DNA of 64,000 nucleotides from Macrocystis pyrifera. Its lineage: Eukaryota > Sar > Phaeophyceae > Laminariales > Laminariaceae. Both the position numbers and the translations under genes were made by a program. Shown here piece after piece: positions 32,836 to 46,076 of this stretch. How positions within the stretch are numbered: position 1 is the stretch's first letter; each line of letters starts with the position of its first letter. The DNA is taken from the NCBI GenBank assembly GCA_031763025.1, contig JASSKH010000029.1, forward strand, positions 3,315,095-3,379,094. Direction: 5' to 3'. The notes beneath the pieces are model-generated. The model was not told where the DNA came from, did no database searches, and saw only the letters and a program-made list of their open reading frames with translations.

Positions 32836-34324
32836 CCTCCCTGGTACCTGGTACCTCGTACAATGATATGAAAAACATATGGTCAACTCCCAAGTGCAAT
32901 AAGATGATGTTCATTTGTTTTACTCTGCTACCAGCGCCCCTGCTTCTGGCGTGATTTTCTGCCCGCTGTGTGAAATTACTCCCTTTGTGTTATGTAAATC
33001 AAGAAAACCACTGACATTAATTGCAAGTTATTAAACATTTATCGATTTTTGCAGCCCCCCCGTTTTTGCTTTCTTGTACTCTTCCTGGGACCAGGTACCT
33101 GAAACGATAGGAAAATCTGTTTGTCAACTCTATTTTCGAGTGAAATAAGATGAAATTCATTGTTGTAGCTATGAGCGATCAGCGGCAGTGACGTATTTGT
33201 ACTTTCACACGCTGAGGCACGCACCCAAGACGCGAGCGAGAAACTCGTGTTTTCTCCCGCTTGAAAACCGCATCTCCTTCTTCGTATTTATGGCATGATT
33301 TCTGTCCGCTTGTTTGAAATTACTCCGCTAGTACTGTATTCTGTTGACCAAGAAAACTACCGATTCTAAATCCAAGTATTAAATCATTTTTTGATTATTC
33401 TGTCCAAACTAAAGCACTATGCTGAGGTTTAGCCATTGCGATACATGCGGCTCTATTATGTCAAAAATATTTGATGGTCCTTCTTTCTTCCTTCTGGAAG
33501 GACATGACGCACGAGCGGAGAGTCTTAATTGTGTCTAACGAACAGAAAATAAGTCGTAAATGCTGTTCTTGCAGAACGGCTTTTGTTGGGGATCATGAAA
33601 TTACTCCACCTGTATTATGTTGATCAAGAAAACCACCAGCTAACTTCCAAGTTTTTCAATCATTTATTTAAATATATCTCGCGGTCTCCCCGTGCAAGAA
33701 AGGAATAAAGCTCCTCTGCTTTTATCTCTAAGCAATCAGCACACGTGAGGGTCAATTAGTTCAATAGGCCAACCTTTCCAGCGGTGCAAAGTGTCCGAAC
33801 TTTTGAGCGTGACAAGTCTCGACGGCAGGACGTTTTTTCCGCCTTTTCGCGTTGGCACGCGTTTGGTCACTTTTACCTTTTTGTTTAAGCCCGACCAATC
33901 CCTGAAATTTCCATACCTCCGTCCAACCTTGTACCAAAACGTAACACCTAGGTAACAGCCGGGCGACGCTTGTCCTGCTTGACATAGAATCGATATTTCT
34001 GTTCGAAATAAACCACTTTAGACATTATGATACTTGCGGCTCTATCATGTCAAATATTCAGTGCCCTTGAGTGCTGTTGTTGCGGAACTGCTTGTTGGGG
34101 TTCACGACCCCAACCGACTCCGCAGCCGCGATATAAATAAACCCCGCAGTATTGCTGTAAAATCGATTGGAGACCCCGAGTCTCAACCACGACCCCCTAT
34201 TTGTTTTTTTCGATCTTCTGTGTGGTACAAAGATCTCCTCCTTTCGTCTGTCGATTACTTCGTAACCGTCGTGCGTGTGTGACATATTTTTCATTGAACA
34301 ACCGACACCGCAGCCGTAGCATCA

Positions 34325-34545
34325 ACAAACAGAAAGTACGACTACGAGGAGTAGCACCGATAGCCAGCACGCAGTCCCTCTGTTCAAGCCAAACCCCGCC
34401 TGCTGGGGTGTCGTCTTTGCCGGTGCCGATGGGCCTCTCTTGTCACTCTCACGAAATCCAACTGCCACTGACTTCACACAAAAAAAGTGAAGCAAACTGA
34501 GAACAGCCCTCGAATGCATTTCATCCAGGGCAATAACAACTCAAT
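34325..34545 (+). repeat. dispersed 200-bp repeat with a shared open frame, copy 2
   Basis: It is the second of three copies, with CCTGCTGGGGTGTCGTCTTT, GCCGGTGCCGATGGGCCTC, GAAGCAAACTGAGAACAGC and TGCATTTCATCCAGGGCAA. Confidence 0.6.
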
Positions 34546-34584
34546 TTATGTCCCGTCCATCGCGAGATCGTATTGAAACCAGCT

Positions 34585-35130
34585 GACATGGTAAGTTCTC
34601 ATTTTGTAAAACTGAGTGTCTATTTGGGTAATTTAATATATGTCTGTCTGCATCCCCTTTTTTGGAACTTTTGGCAGTTCGTTCCAATGATCGATTTATT
34701 AGTTCGGTACAGATGATAATCATACGACGTATTCGACTCCGACATACCTTATATACTGAAACATACCATACCACCAGGCAATATTCAGCCATTTTATCCA
34801 ACACACCGTACCATCATACCATATCACATACCGTGATTTGTCCATATAGTATATTAAACAAACCGTACCATCATACCATACCAACATACGGTATCACACA
34901 CGTGCCACACCACACACCATGCCACAACGTACCGCACCACCTACCATACCCTACCCACACCACCCGAGGGGATCAACCATACGAGAACACAAGAAGAGCA
35001 TGCCCCGCGCAGACAGCACTCCAGCACGAACGAGTACAGATACCATACTGCTGTGCCAACACCACATGTTGGCACTCAAGGAGCAGGAGGCGTGGAGAAG
35101 AGCATGCCCCGCACTGACAGCACGCATATA
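34585..35130 (+). repeat. composite repeat family, modules 1, 2 and 3
   Basis: All three modules are present in order: CATTTTGTAAAACTGAGTGT and CAATGATCGATTTATTAG (34605-34700), ATACCATACCACC units (34760-34970), and AGAGCATGCCCCGC with CATACTGCTGTGCCAACACC (34985-35130). This copy fixes the module order. Confidence 0.7.
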
Positions 35131-35166
35131 GCACGAAGGGCTCTTAAATCGGGCACCCCATTAATA

Positions 35167-35286
35167 CTGGATGACACCACATGATCTTTGCTAGATGCTA
35201 ATAGACTCTGGGCGGCCAGAATTTGGCTGGATGACACCACATGATCTTTGCTAGATGCTAATAGACTCTGGGCGGCCAGAATTTGG
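35167..35286. repeat. perfect 60-bp tandem duplication
   Basis: Two identical 60-bp copies start CTGGATGACACCACATGATC and end GGCCAGAATTTGG. A third, partial copy (ATGCTAGTGGATTCTGGCCG) follows at about 35310. No differences between the two full copies are visible, so the event is recent or the array is kept homogeneous. Confidence 0.95.
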
Positions 35287-35289
35287 ACT

Positions 35290-37460
35290 ACTGCTGTGTT
35301 ATAAAAAATGCTAGTGGATTCTGGCCGGCCAGAAAATATAGACCGTTGGGGTACTAATATCTACAGTATATCCAAAGGGTTCTTACATTGATGTTCAGAG
35401 TGGTCAGCAGTGCTAGGGGTACCTGGTAACGTCATTTGAGACGGGTCGGTGGGCGTGAGTTGTTTTAGCGAATAGATTAAAACTAGTTGCGCCAAGTTCG
35501 CTGCAGCACGACAGGGCAGGCTTGTGTCTTGTCACGTCATTGAAGGGGATCGTGACCATATAAACTGTGATTTTAGAACAAATCGGAGGTTTTGCATAAT
35601 GGTCTCTACAGCAGCAGTGGAAATATAACGGCAAGACAAAAATGGGAACACAATGAGAACAAAGCAAGACAGGTACTGAGCAACTATTGGTAGCGACTAC
35701 AACAAGCAGATGAGACATCATACTAATATTTCCGCCAGCCTGGGCACTTGTCTTGTTCCATAGGTTTGTTCGGCTAAACTCGATGAAAATCGACGAGCTG
35801 TCGGGAATGCTGAACCGTCTGGGCGATATGAAAAAACCGGAGAAGGGGCGACACATGTAACCACGGCCTGTCTAAAAACTGGGAAGTAAAAGCGGGATAA
35901 CAACCTCCCAAACATCATGTGATTGGCCTCTTAAATCAAGAACTCCACTAAATACTTGCAACTGACACAATCTTCCGTCGTCGATTCGTATTGAATAGTT
36001 GTGTGTTCCATTATTTATGTCCATTTCATGCGGTAAACAAAAATGGGGCTACCTGGCGCCAGACATCGCCTGGTATACGGTGCGGATCTGTGTTTTCACA
36101 CTAGACTGCTATTTCGACCCGTGAACATCTAAGACATTTAGAGTCCATGCCTTAATCCTAGACAGAGAAAAAATCGAGCAACAGGGAGTCTTAGTAGTTG
36201 TACAAGGGTTTGCGCTGTGACGTGCATCACTTACAGGGACGCAGGCACCCCCCGGAATGCGTCGTCAACTACCCGCGCGCAGGTGTTTCGCCAGCATACA
36301 TATACGACTTGGAATTAGAGTAAGGCATATGTAGCCAACATCCGTACTTCGTAATTGTAGAATAGTTGATGCAAAACTACAAGAACCCTGAGATTTTTGG
36401 CCCTTTTTCGCCCATGTTTGGGCCCAAGAAATAACTACCCATGATGGAAACGAAGTTGTTCCTTCCGTCCCATCTTCGACGACGACTCTCTAAGATATAT
36501 ATCATCCGCCTGGAGAACAGCAACATTAAAGTGAAGGCCACCTTTTCATCAGTGATGTAGCCATTGTGCTATGCTCCCTTGCGTAACACGAAACATTTTA
36601 GCGTTTTTGCGAGCTCTTTGTGCTACTCGCTCTCAACTTCGAGTACGCGAAAACACCTGGTGAGTCGCTTCTGGGTGCCCACGAGTGCCGTTTGGCGCAC
36701 CCAATATCCTCGCACATCTCAGCACGAGCATCCCTGAAATTCGCGGGCTGTAGTATTTTGTGAGGAACTGTAGCTGTCCGCAAGTGAGGCGCAAACGTTC
36801 CGTTGGGGGTTGGTTTTTGTCTCATTTTGTGCACCCCAAATTTCGACCAATTTCGACCACTGAAGCACCTATAAGTCGAGATGTAGGCCTCTGTTGAGAA
36901 CAGGCGGGAAATCAATCTCGAAAGAACCGCAGGCCGCTGTGATGAACATCTTTCAAGTCACCGTCCCTCTCTGGTAAGCACGAACCAACCGACGTTGTAA
37001 ACGCAGCGTGTTAAACTGCCCACATGTGTTTTCTGTTTCGATAAAACATCTGGATATTGGAGTTACCCGAAACGCGGGAACCAGGGGACGATTGAGTGCC
37101 AGCGTCCCCTTAAGTAATGCATTTAGCAATGCAAAAACGACTATATCAATTTAACCGATCTCAATGCTGTTGTACTGATGCAAGTGCTCGTGCCGTTGTG
37201 GTGCGCTGCGGCTGATAGCAAGATTTGAAATTGACGTGTTATTGCTGTGTCCTCGGAGTCGTCCCTGGCCTGTTGGGTGGGCGGAAGCTCTGCCGGCAGA
37301 GATCACCTGTCGCTTGTTCCGGTCCAGCTGCCCGGACATACGTCTTTTGTAGGCTGAGAACGACAACAACACATCCATGGCAACACAACAACCGCCAAAG
37401 CAGTGCTTAATGCTGTTAGCAGCTTGGTCACTGCCGTAGATTTGACGCGTTCGTCATTCC
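35290..37460. other. no recognised feature
   Basis: I see no supported gene. A minus-strand ATG frame of 147 codons (35856-35413) and a minus frame without an ATG at 36915-36598 have no recognisable domain. Confidence 0.4.
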
Positions 37461-37470
37461 CACTCTTCTA

Positions 37471-37575
37471 TTACGGGGGAGCATAGTAAATAAAACCTAT
37501 GGTATACACAAAAACCTATATGTTTCCGTATTTTACCTACCAATAAGTGGTCCTATTTAATGTGGTCCTCCGTAA
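37471..37575. mobile_element. 105-bp MITE, TA target site, copy 2
   Basis: It starts TTACGGGGGAGCATAG and ends GTCCTCCGTAA, with TA on both sides (37469-37470 and 37576-37577). Its length equals that of copy 1. Confidence 0.75.
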
Positions 37576-37664
37576 TAGTGATAGGCCGTGGAAGAGAGCG
37601 GGGCATCACTACCAACAACACGAAGTAGAAATGTATGTTAGGATGTTCAATGCCTTTGTCCCTT

Positions 37665-37870
37665 CCCAATGCGATCACGAGTAATACCGAGAATCCGCAC
37701 GAAGACGCTCAGGCTGAGCCAAAGATCGCCTGCTGGGGTGCCGTTTGTGCCGGTGCCGACCGACATATCTGCCCATCCTCACCAACTACAACTGCGACTT
37801 CACAAACAAAAAGACAAGCAAACGGAGAGCAGCGCCTAAAGGCATTTCATCGAGGGCAATAACAATATTT
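37665..37870 (+). repeat. dispersed 200-bp repeat with a shared open frame, copy 3
   Basis: It is the third copy, with GCCTGCTGGGGTGCCGTTTG, TGCCGGTGCCGACCG, AAAAGACAAGCAAACGGAG and GGCATTTCATCGAGGGCAAT. Confidence 0.6.
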
Positions 37871-38149
37871 TCAACCAGTTTGCTGTCTTGGACATAAGCC
37901 TTTGACGATGTACAGTAGTTGGTAGAGCTCAGCATTACAACGACCTGTCATACAATTTATTTCAATTTGGGATCCGTGCGTCTGGGTAAACAGGCGGTGA
38001 AACAAAATACAAATATTTGGCCCAAGGGCACAGTTACCGCTAAGCGTTCGTGCGCGCGCGAAGGCTTCCCGCAATGTACGGTATCGATCGCTAAACCAAC
38101 GTTTGCGTCATGGTACCTGAAGGGGGAGTAGGGGGTCCGACCCACACTA

Positions 38150-38565
38150 GGGTCACAGTGTTCACACCACGGTCGGTGATATGTGGCGAGCACCGGCCAC
38201 GCGTCTGATAGCAGACAATTTGTTGCTGGCGTGCATATTTAAAGCGACATAATGCTATCCTTCTCCGAAGGGAAAATGTAGACTTTGTTCAGGTTTGACG
38301 CCGATCGATAAGCCGTCGACTGCATCTCGAAATCTGAATGACCCAGCCTCGTGATGGGCCCCAACTCACTTAATAGGGTCACTACTGTACAGTAGTGTTG
38401 ACCGGACGTCCGGTGACTTTTGGCGGGCACTGGCCAGGCGTCTTAAAATGGACAATGCCAAATCTCGATCTCGCTCCGACGGCAAAAGGTAGACTTTTAC
38501 GTTCGGGCGAACAGCGTAGGACGTTGTGGATAACCTCCCGCCCTCTATACGACGGATCCGCATAA
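38150..38565 (-). repeat. diverged direct duplication with protein-level similarity
   Basis: Two halves (about 38150-38330 and 38384-38535) share GGCGRGCACYGGCCA, a TCTCCGAAGGGAAAATGTAGA-like segment and the following bases. On the minus strand they read STAYRSASNLNKVYIFPSEK and TTSYAVRPNVKVYLLPSERD. The upper copy lies in a 65-codon ATG frame (38563-38366). The family is unknown, and the DNA may be a decayed coding duplication. Confidence 0.4.
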
Positions 38566-41500
38566 TATTATCGAGGCCGTCATATACACAGGCCTAGCCG
38601 GGTTGACTGCAGTTTGGGAATTGCTGAGATTCAAAAGCTATCGTCGACATAATTTTGTGTGGTGTTTGTACTGTTACGGGGGGGGCATATTTATCAAAAT
38701 CGACGACGTACCTAACATCCAGATATTCCCCTATGTCTACACATGCCATTCGTTCCAACTGCTGCGTTACCCCGTAATACGTGGACGGGGTGATTTCCCG
38801 TGTTTGGAAAACATTTTTCGTAGACGGCTTGCCTGGCTTGTATAAATACAGTGTTTTAATTGGTAGATGACTCGGCGACTTGCAACTGAAACGACGAACA
38901 AAATTACGTGTGATTGTGCCACACGAAATATGTCTCATAACGGCCTCTGTTATTATCTTGTTACCGACCATATTAGTCATACTCTCTTTCCTGTTTTGGG
39001 CCGATTTTGGTCAAATAATCCGAGCAAGGAAACTTGGGGGAGCACATATTGATGGAGCCGAAAAGAACAACGACAACGAAATTCGGTTGGTCAACATCTC
39101 CCCGAGACGAAACGTTTCCGCGTTGGTTGGTGGACTAAACCCGAAGTGCAGCGAATTTTGATCGCTGAAGAGACCCTTGCCTCCTCCGTGCATTGCATCG
39201 ACTTGTATCTGTGCCTAGAAGAGCAGACCCTCGTCTGAGTCGGGCACGAGTCAACCGCAGGGTCCCTACGTATGGTAGTCGCCGGTCGCCCTTGCTTCAC
39301 GAAAGAGAGAGATAATCGCGCTGAGCTATGTCGGGGGGAGGGCTTGTGATGCGGAGTATATTGGTGGATTCCCTGGCGGATTGCGTGCTTGTGGTAGCTG
39401 TCTCGTTCTGTCGTTTTACGGTATATACATTGATCGTTTGATTATTTGGCCTTATTGTGCTGCTGCTGAGAGGAAAGCGTTACTTCTGAGAAAGCGTCAG
39501 GACGCAAGGAGGAAAATAAGTGTGGGAGAGGGACCTGTGAAGATGGCGTTGTTACGCTGAATGAGCACCCAAGGGACGGCGCTCAGGTGCTTGGTGCGGG
39601 CGTTGCTGCGTTTGGAGAATGTCGTGCTGTGCGAATTAGCTTTTGGTGTTCGTTGTTTTTTGTGTATTCCGGGTTCGTTGCAACGGCCAGCATTGTTGTG
39701 CGCACTCTGCTGCCCTCTGAAGAAGCAGTGTCTCCGACACAAAACTCAGGCCGCGAGAGGTTTATTGTACTTTGCTGCGTTGTGGACCTGTTGCTGAGGT
39801 CAGGGTGCGGTCCTTCTGGATGAGACGCTGCACAGTTGTATCAACACAACACACGGACGCGAACGAACCAGTAACATTTTTGGGCACAACGACGTACCCC
39901 CTCTCTCGGCCTCTCGGTATCAAATCAGACCCCGAGTGTTTGTGTTGAAGGATCCCGCCGTATTCCAGAATCTAGATATTCTTCTTATGTTCTGTTTTCA
40001 GTTTTGGCCGAGTTGTGATCGATATTTGTGTCTCGCGAACATCTCACTACTACTCCCTTCCCTCTTTTCGTTTTGTCTCCAAGACCAATGCTAATAATCA
40101 GACAACTGCCCGAGGCCCTTCTTTCTTTCACCAGCTTCGTGGAGCGCACCTTGTGAGGTACGAGTTGGGTAACGGCGATAATGGAATATCTTGCGTCTGC
40201 GAGAGTGGTAGACTATTTTATGCCAGTCAGCATCATATCAATTAAGCTAAACAGTGATGGTGTACATAAAGTACCGCCGTTGAAATCACTACGGTCAAAG
40301 ATATAGGAAATGTTTACAGTAGTGTTGACAACAATGGTTAAGCGTTACTTATGCTTCGGTCCACAATCATGTACATCTAATACCTGCCTCCTATGAATAT
40401 CAAGCGCTTCGGGGAAAACGCTCTAAAAATATCACGAAGTTCCAACCCCTTGTCCTCCAAGCGCACTGAACCCTCCTGCCCCCATCAAAGCTTCCACGCA
40501 CGCCCTCACAATCAAACTTGACCTACGGGGAAAATCTCTGCTACCTTCGAGGTTGTTGATATCTACCGCCTCTGGGAATAGCATTCACAAAGCACGACAA
40601 TATCATCAAAGGTGTTTCGAATATTCAGCGATACGCACTGTCATCCGGGAACACGTGGGAGAATGAGGCTTGTGTAGGCATACTGATAGGCTTGTGTATA
40701 CCTGGGTATCTAGATTCACCCCTGCATTCGTTTGCCTCACGCACCCCGCACGTACAAGTTGGAGTGACTCGTGCACAGGGTGGCTTGAATACGAGGAAGA
40801 GTAGATGAGGTCTGGGGTTGCCATAAGGCCGTGAGTATAGGAGTATAACCCGGCATCAGTCGTTGCCTATGGTATGAAAGATAGCATCCCTTGGTGTTCT
40901 CGTTCATATTGGTTTACCTCTTGGGACCCTAAGAAATTATTGTTAGACATCACCCCGTCTTTTTACCATTCGAGGAAGCGCAAATTTGTGGTAATGTACG
41001 CATGTTACTGGCCGACGCACGTATCCGACCCCGCTACGAGTTCGTAGAGGGCGGTATGAGGTTAGTTTGGTCGCAGACTCAGTGCATTTGCAGCGTTCAG
41101 TCTATAGGCAGTACAAACTATACCCTACTCTATTGGGGTGTTCGTCTGTGCGGGAATTGTTATCCCCTGTAACGGCTTTATGGAAGGTCAAACAGAATGT
41201 TGCCGTTTCCCCATCGGAACTGGATACTCATCATAGTATGCCCTCCGGCTTACACGGTGTAAGTGACCGATACCTACTACGCGATTGTTGACGCAGATGC
41301 CCCCAAACGGGCCCGAACGCGTCACAGAGAAGATCTCAACAACAACCAAGGCTCGCAAGTCGTTGGCTGACCCGTTGCGGTAGAAACAGTAACCGATCCG
41401 TGTGGCCGTACTTACCAGACGGGGGAGGTAATATGCCAGTATGCCAGTCACTGAGCAAGGGAACTCTCCCGTTCCGAGGCCTTCATCGACGACAACTGTC

Positions 41501-44500
41501 CCCTTGCTTGAGGCGGAAGCTGAGATCACGTTTTGCTTTCACTATTAGAAAGGCAAATGAGGAAAGGCCACCACATACTGCACCAGGCCGTGTGCATGCG
41601 AAGAAAACAAAGAGACAGAAAACAACGAAATCCTGACAATTCTCTAACCACACCACCGTGGCCACAGCAACGCAGAGACCGCGACCGCCCCGAGATGGCG
41701 TGCCACGATCCAAGTCCCACGCGTTAGCCCCACGTCGTTCGCATCTGCAGATGCCGGGTTTGTGGGACTCAGATACGTACAGCTCTCTCGCATTCAGTGA
41801 AAACACGATCATTTGGAACAGTACGCAGCTGCCGACAGACAATTAAATAGTGGAAGCCTGTACGCGCCTCGGCATGAAAAGGTTTTTTTTTATGCCTTAT
41901 AGGCATAGAACAGCTTTATTGCCATTGAAGGCAACTGAGGCTAAGTGGTATCGTACTCGCAGCAGGCCGTGTGTACTCGAAACTAAAATGATGAAAATTA
42001 TCCCCATGAGAATTTCACCCCACTTAAAATACACAACCAAACCCACAGCAGCCCGGCGACCGCCATTACTTCAAGAGGACGTTGCGACGAAGCAAGCATC
42101 ACGAGTTAACTTCGTCCAGCATGCCTGTGCAGATCCCGGGTTAGTAGCAATCGGCCCCGTACAGTTTTCAACATCAGTGTATAGACCACCGACAGACAGG
42201 CAAATAGACAGGCAGACAAGATCAACGTTGGAGACCTGTGCGCACCCCGGTATAAAGAGGCTTGCTTTGACATAATACTGGTAGGAAAAAAACTGGCACT
42301 ACCAAATTTCAACCCCCGCTCTACAGATCGCACCGGGATGGCATATTCTATAGCAGCGATAGAGTCCTCCATCCGTATCCCTATCCCTATCCCTATGCTA
42401 ATATTTCTACTACTACTACTATTACTAATACAACTGTACCACTACTACTACTACTACTACTACTGCTACCACTACTACTACTACCACTACTACCACTACT
42501 TTTCTTACCACTACTACTGTTGTTACTACTACACTATTACTCCTCCTCCTCCTCCTCCTGGTAGTATTGCTAATACCACAACAGTACAATTGATAACCCC
42601 ATACCGTCGCTGAGTGTTTTGGGGAATGGCGACAGTTTGTCCAGCACCACACATCCGGTGAAACCCATAATAGATATTCTTCGTGCGTTGAGACGATTTT
42701 CTACATACACGCACCAAGCGCAACAACCCCAACACTATTTTTGGAACCTCAACTCTTTAAAGGCACGGGAACCGCTTACTGTTTCGACTCATCGCCAAAC
42801 GCCTTGTCCGCGGTCACACGGAAAAAGCCAAGAAGAGCATTTTGAAGTTCATACGTACGGAGGCAACGTGTTAATAGTTGCCCTGTACTGCTGTCAACGT
42901 CCCCAATCTAGCCAAAAATAACATGTAATATGCCGAACTACGAACTTGAACTACTGGACCTGAATTGTCGCCGAATGCTGCGTTTAACAGAATACATTTA
43001 CGTCAAGATACTCGCATACCCGTAAGTAATCCTGCGTGGTTACTGCACGTTAACACAGACATGTATCTCAACGTTAATATTCTTAGGCCCTCCATCTACT
43101 CACTCTAGGCAAAACCATACTTGCCTTATAGTCTGTCATACATTTGTACGTTCTTTTGGTTTGTTTCTTAAAAAACGCGGAACTGATGTGCCGTACCGAA
43201 ACACCGGAAGGGAGATCTTCAAGTAGAATACCGGTACCTTTCTATGGGAGGTTTGCAATTAAACGTACGCAAATTAGACACAGCGCATGGCACATACTTG
43301 GCGTACGCATTTCTTGGTATTGCTATGCTCGTGCCTTCGGGAAGAAGGGTTTCACGTTGTAGCCCAGGCAAACGGGCCCAAGTCTTCTCCGTTTGACATT
43401 TCTGCGGTCAGGCTGTCGGCACGAACCCTCACGAAGGCCTTCCCGAGCCCAGGTCGGGGCAGGCGGGCAAGGTAGAGTAAGAAGCGAACGAAAATGAAAA
43501 GGGCCCCGGAGCGCCGAGAGGACTCGGAATTCAAGTGCTGCAGCGACACGCAAGGTATTTGATCTACCACGTGCTGGGAGATGCTCACGTACCGTACTCG
43601 TATTTAGTACCAGGTAAATCGTATATATATGTTATCCTGAACATTTGCGGGACCGTGAAATGCGGCTCAGTTAGGCAGAGGAGATTGGAATAATGTCGGG
43701 GCGAGCTCCCGATGCTCCAATCTCAAGGCTGGGATCGGCTTAAGACACCCCTTTCGCTATATTTTCAATATTCCGGAAACGTTCAGGACCAACATGGGTG
43801 TCCATACGCGGTTTATACCTTCCTCAGATCAAGATCGAAAAGCGTAGACAGCTTGCGGCATTGTCGCTCGGTATGACGAAATAAGCAATGAGGAGACTTC
43901 AGCCTTTTGGATTGGATTGATTTGAAAATTGAACGAAGTTGGTAGAAACAACGAATCACAAAGAAACACTCACATTCTGAAACCAAGTAATTTCGGTTGA
44001 AACGAATATAGAATAATCCTAGAGATAACTGGATATATACTCAAAGAAAGCAGAGTCGCTAGCCTGCTATGCTCATACCAGGGACGGAGTTAAGAGGTTT
44101 GACGGCGGTTCGGATATTTAACGCAGCAATGGTCCAGTTCAAGGAGGCAAAATATCAGGAGAATGCCATCTATTAACCCCAGCGTGATAGAAAAGCAATA
44201 TCAACCACTCAACACCTATAAGGCTTCGAATAGCTAACCTTTTGTGCCGACCGCTTTACAGACGTTCCGAGATCTTACACTGCAACATTATCTCACGGAC
44301 GAATATTTCCGTGAAACTACCTGCGGTCTACCTCCTAGTTGTCGATCGAAGATCACCAAGTTCACGAGACGGACGCTTTCTAACCAAACTAGAACACAAG
44401 AAAGGATACCCTAACCTCCCATATACTCGACTAGCCCTTGCGTAGTCAATCCTCTGTCCAAGTATACCACTCTCTAATACAGTATGTTAGCGTACCAGCA

Positions 44501-46076
44501 GTTTTATATCCCTCTTTACGTTAGTTTGTGAGAAAACAATTTGCTACCGGAGACTGTGTATACCGCCACCTTATAGTACTTAAACCCGATACCATTCCAA
44601 CAACCAACCCTGCTCCATTGTCTGTATTTCTCAATACATGCGGTGAAACACAAACAGGTAGATGACACTGCTTGCCAGACGTTTTTTACTGTGTTACCAT
44701 GGACAACGTTCCGAGCTTACTAAAGACTTGACTTAAATGTGCAACTTCTAGCCCTTGATTCTACTACTATAAGGTTTGAGTGCATAGTCGTAGCGTTCGC
44801 ACCTAAATATTTCACTTGCCCGTCCCTGCCGTGTATTATGTCATGTACGCATTTGACTTGACGAGGCCTCCCGCGCCGGCAGGGGATCCTTGCCTGGTAC
44901 GCCCCCCGGCGCTGAGTGGACGTTGGGCTGGCGTATCATTTGCTCAGCGAGAGATTAGTACCTCTACATGATCTGGCACGCGTGTCACATTCCCTTCCAA
45001 GGCTGCAAAGGGGTCGCGAGGGGTTGACTGACTCAACGTTGTGGTGCAAAAATGTACTTGCCCGATATCCGCGCACCTGTTACATGGTGGAGGGGGGGGG
45101 AGCAATGGGTCAGTGCCGGAGGGGACCGCTCCTGTGCCGACGCTCCCGATGACAACCGTCTTTCGAAGTTGGAACCCAACATGCGTCCCACGTTTCAGTC
45201 CCCACCGTCTACGTCGGATCTGGCACAATCTACTTGAGCAGCGAAACTGCCCGCCCCCTTTAATCGAAACCGGTTTGCTGCGGCAACTACAGTCTGATAT
45301 TTAATGGCTTAGCCGAAGAGTACGGTGGGAAAAGCCGGTCGTTTGTTCGGCCGAGCTCGCGTCCGGTCTTGCGATCGGTCGCACAATAAACTAAAACTAC
45401 TTCGTTGGGACGGTTTTCTACGGACCAAGGACAATATCTCACCTGCAAAGTGTATCTGCACCACGACATGTGCTTGCTAGTGTTACGGTATTGGAATAGC
45501 CCCTACGTGTTTACGATGAACCCTTCACCTACGATACCGGCTAGGTCCCACCCAGCGACCGGCGTAGATAAAAATACAAAAACTATAGTTGATACGCAGT
45601 CGTATGGGAAGGTATACATCCAAATGGCAGCTAGTGTAAAGCATACATAGCCCCAAAACCTATCGGGTACGAAGTATATGTATATCCTTACTTGGAGAGG
45701 TATCGCTTTACTTGAAGAGCTCCCACCGACGGGAACGCTTCGGCATTAACGCTTTGCACCTGCAGAACTCCTCACGTATGTTTGCGGCGTAGCCCTTCTA
45801 CACGCCCAAGGCATCCGCAGTAGTCGGCGCGTGCTCTGGTAGAGTTAGCAACTGCACCTTTGTACTAATTCTCCAGCTTGGAGAAGCTCAAATTCCCAAC
45901 AACAACAAAAAGGCTCAAAACCATTTTTTGGCATTAATCCGACCACCCATGGCCCCCGTTTGTAACCAGCACGAAGATCAACACAGACTATTGGGTAGTT
46001 CCTTCGCTGAGAAGCGCCATCGGCCATACTGTCCTAGGTCTTACACGTGTCAGGGCTGCTCGAAAATTAGAACGCT
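38566..46076. other. repeat-poor stretch without a recognised gene
   Basis: Almost none of the repeat families seen elsewhere occur here, and I cannot support a gene. Frames noted without support are minus 38980-38594, a hydrophobic plus frame at 38880-39161 lacking an ATG, minus 41529-41188 and minus 41842-41483. A (TAC)n/(CTC)n microsatellite lies at 42408-42560. Small exons could be hidden here. Confidence 0.35.
42408..42560. repeat. (ACT)n/(ACC)n/(CTC)n microsatellite
   Basis: Imperfect ACTACTACT and ACCACTACT runs give way to CTCCTCCTCC. A CCCTATCCCTATCCC run precedes it near 42377. Confidence 0.9.

Noticed and set aside
32157..32954. 265-codon plus-strand frame
   Set aside because: It runs through the ATACCATACC and 102-bp repeat modules and a polypyrimidine tract. 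Openness follows from the repeats.
36598..36915. 105-codon minus-strand frame resembling a coding segment
   Set aside because: It has no ATG, no recognised family and no repeat copies to test.
38880..39161. Small membrane protein (hydrophobic segment ICLITASVIILLPTILVILS)
   Set aside because: The frame has no ATG and no clear splice acceptor. Hydrophobicity alone is not enough; an exon remains possible.
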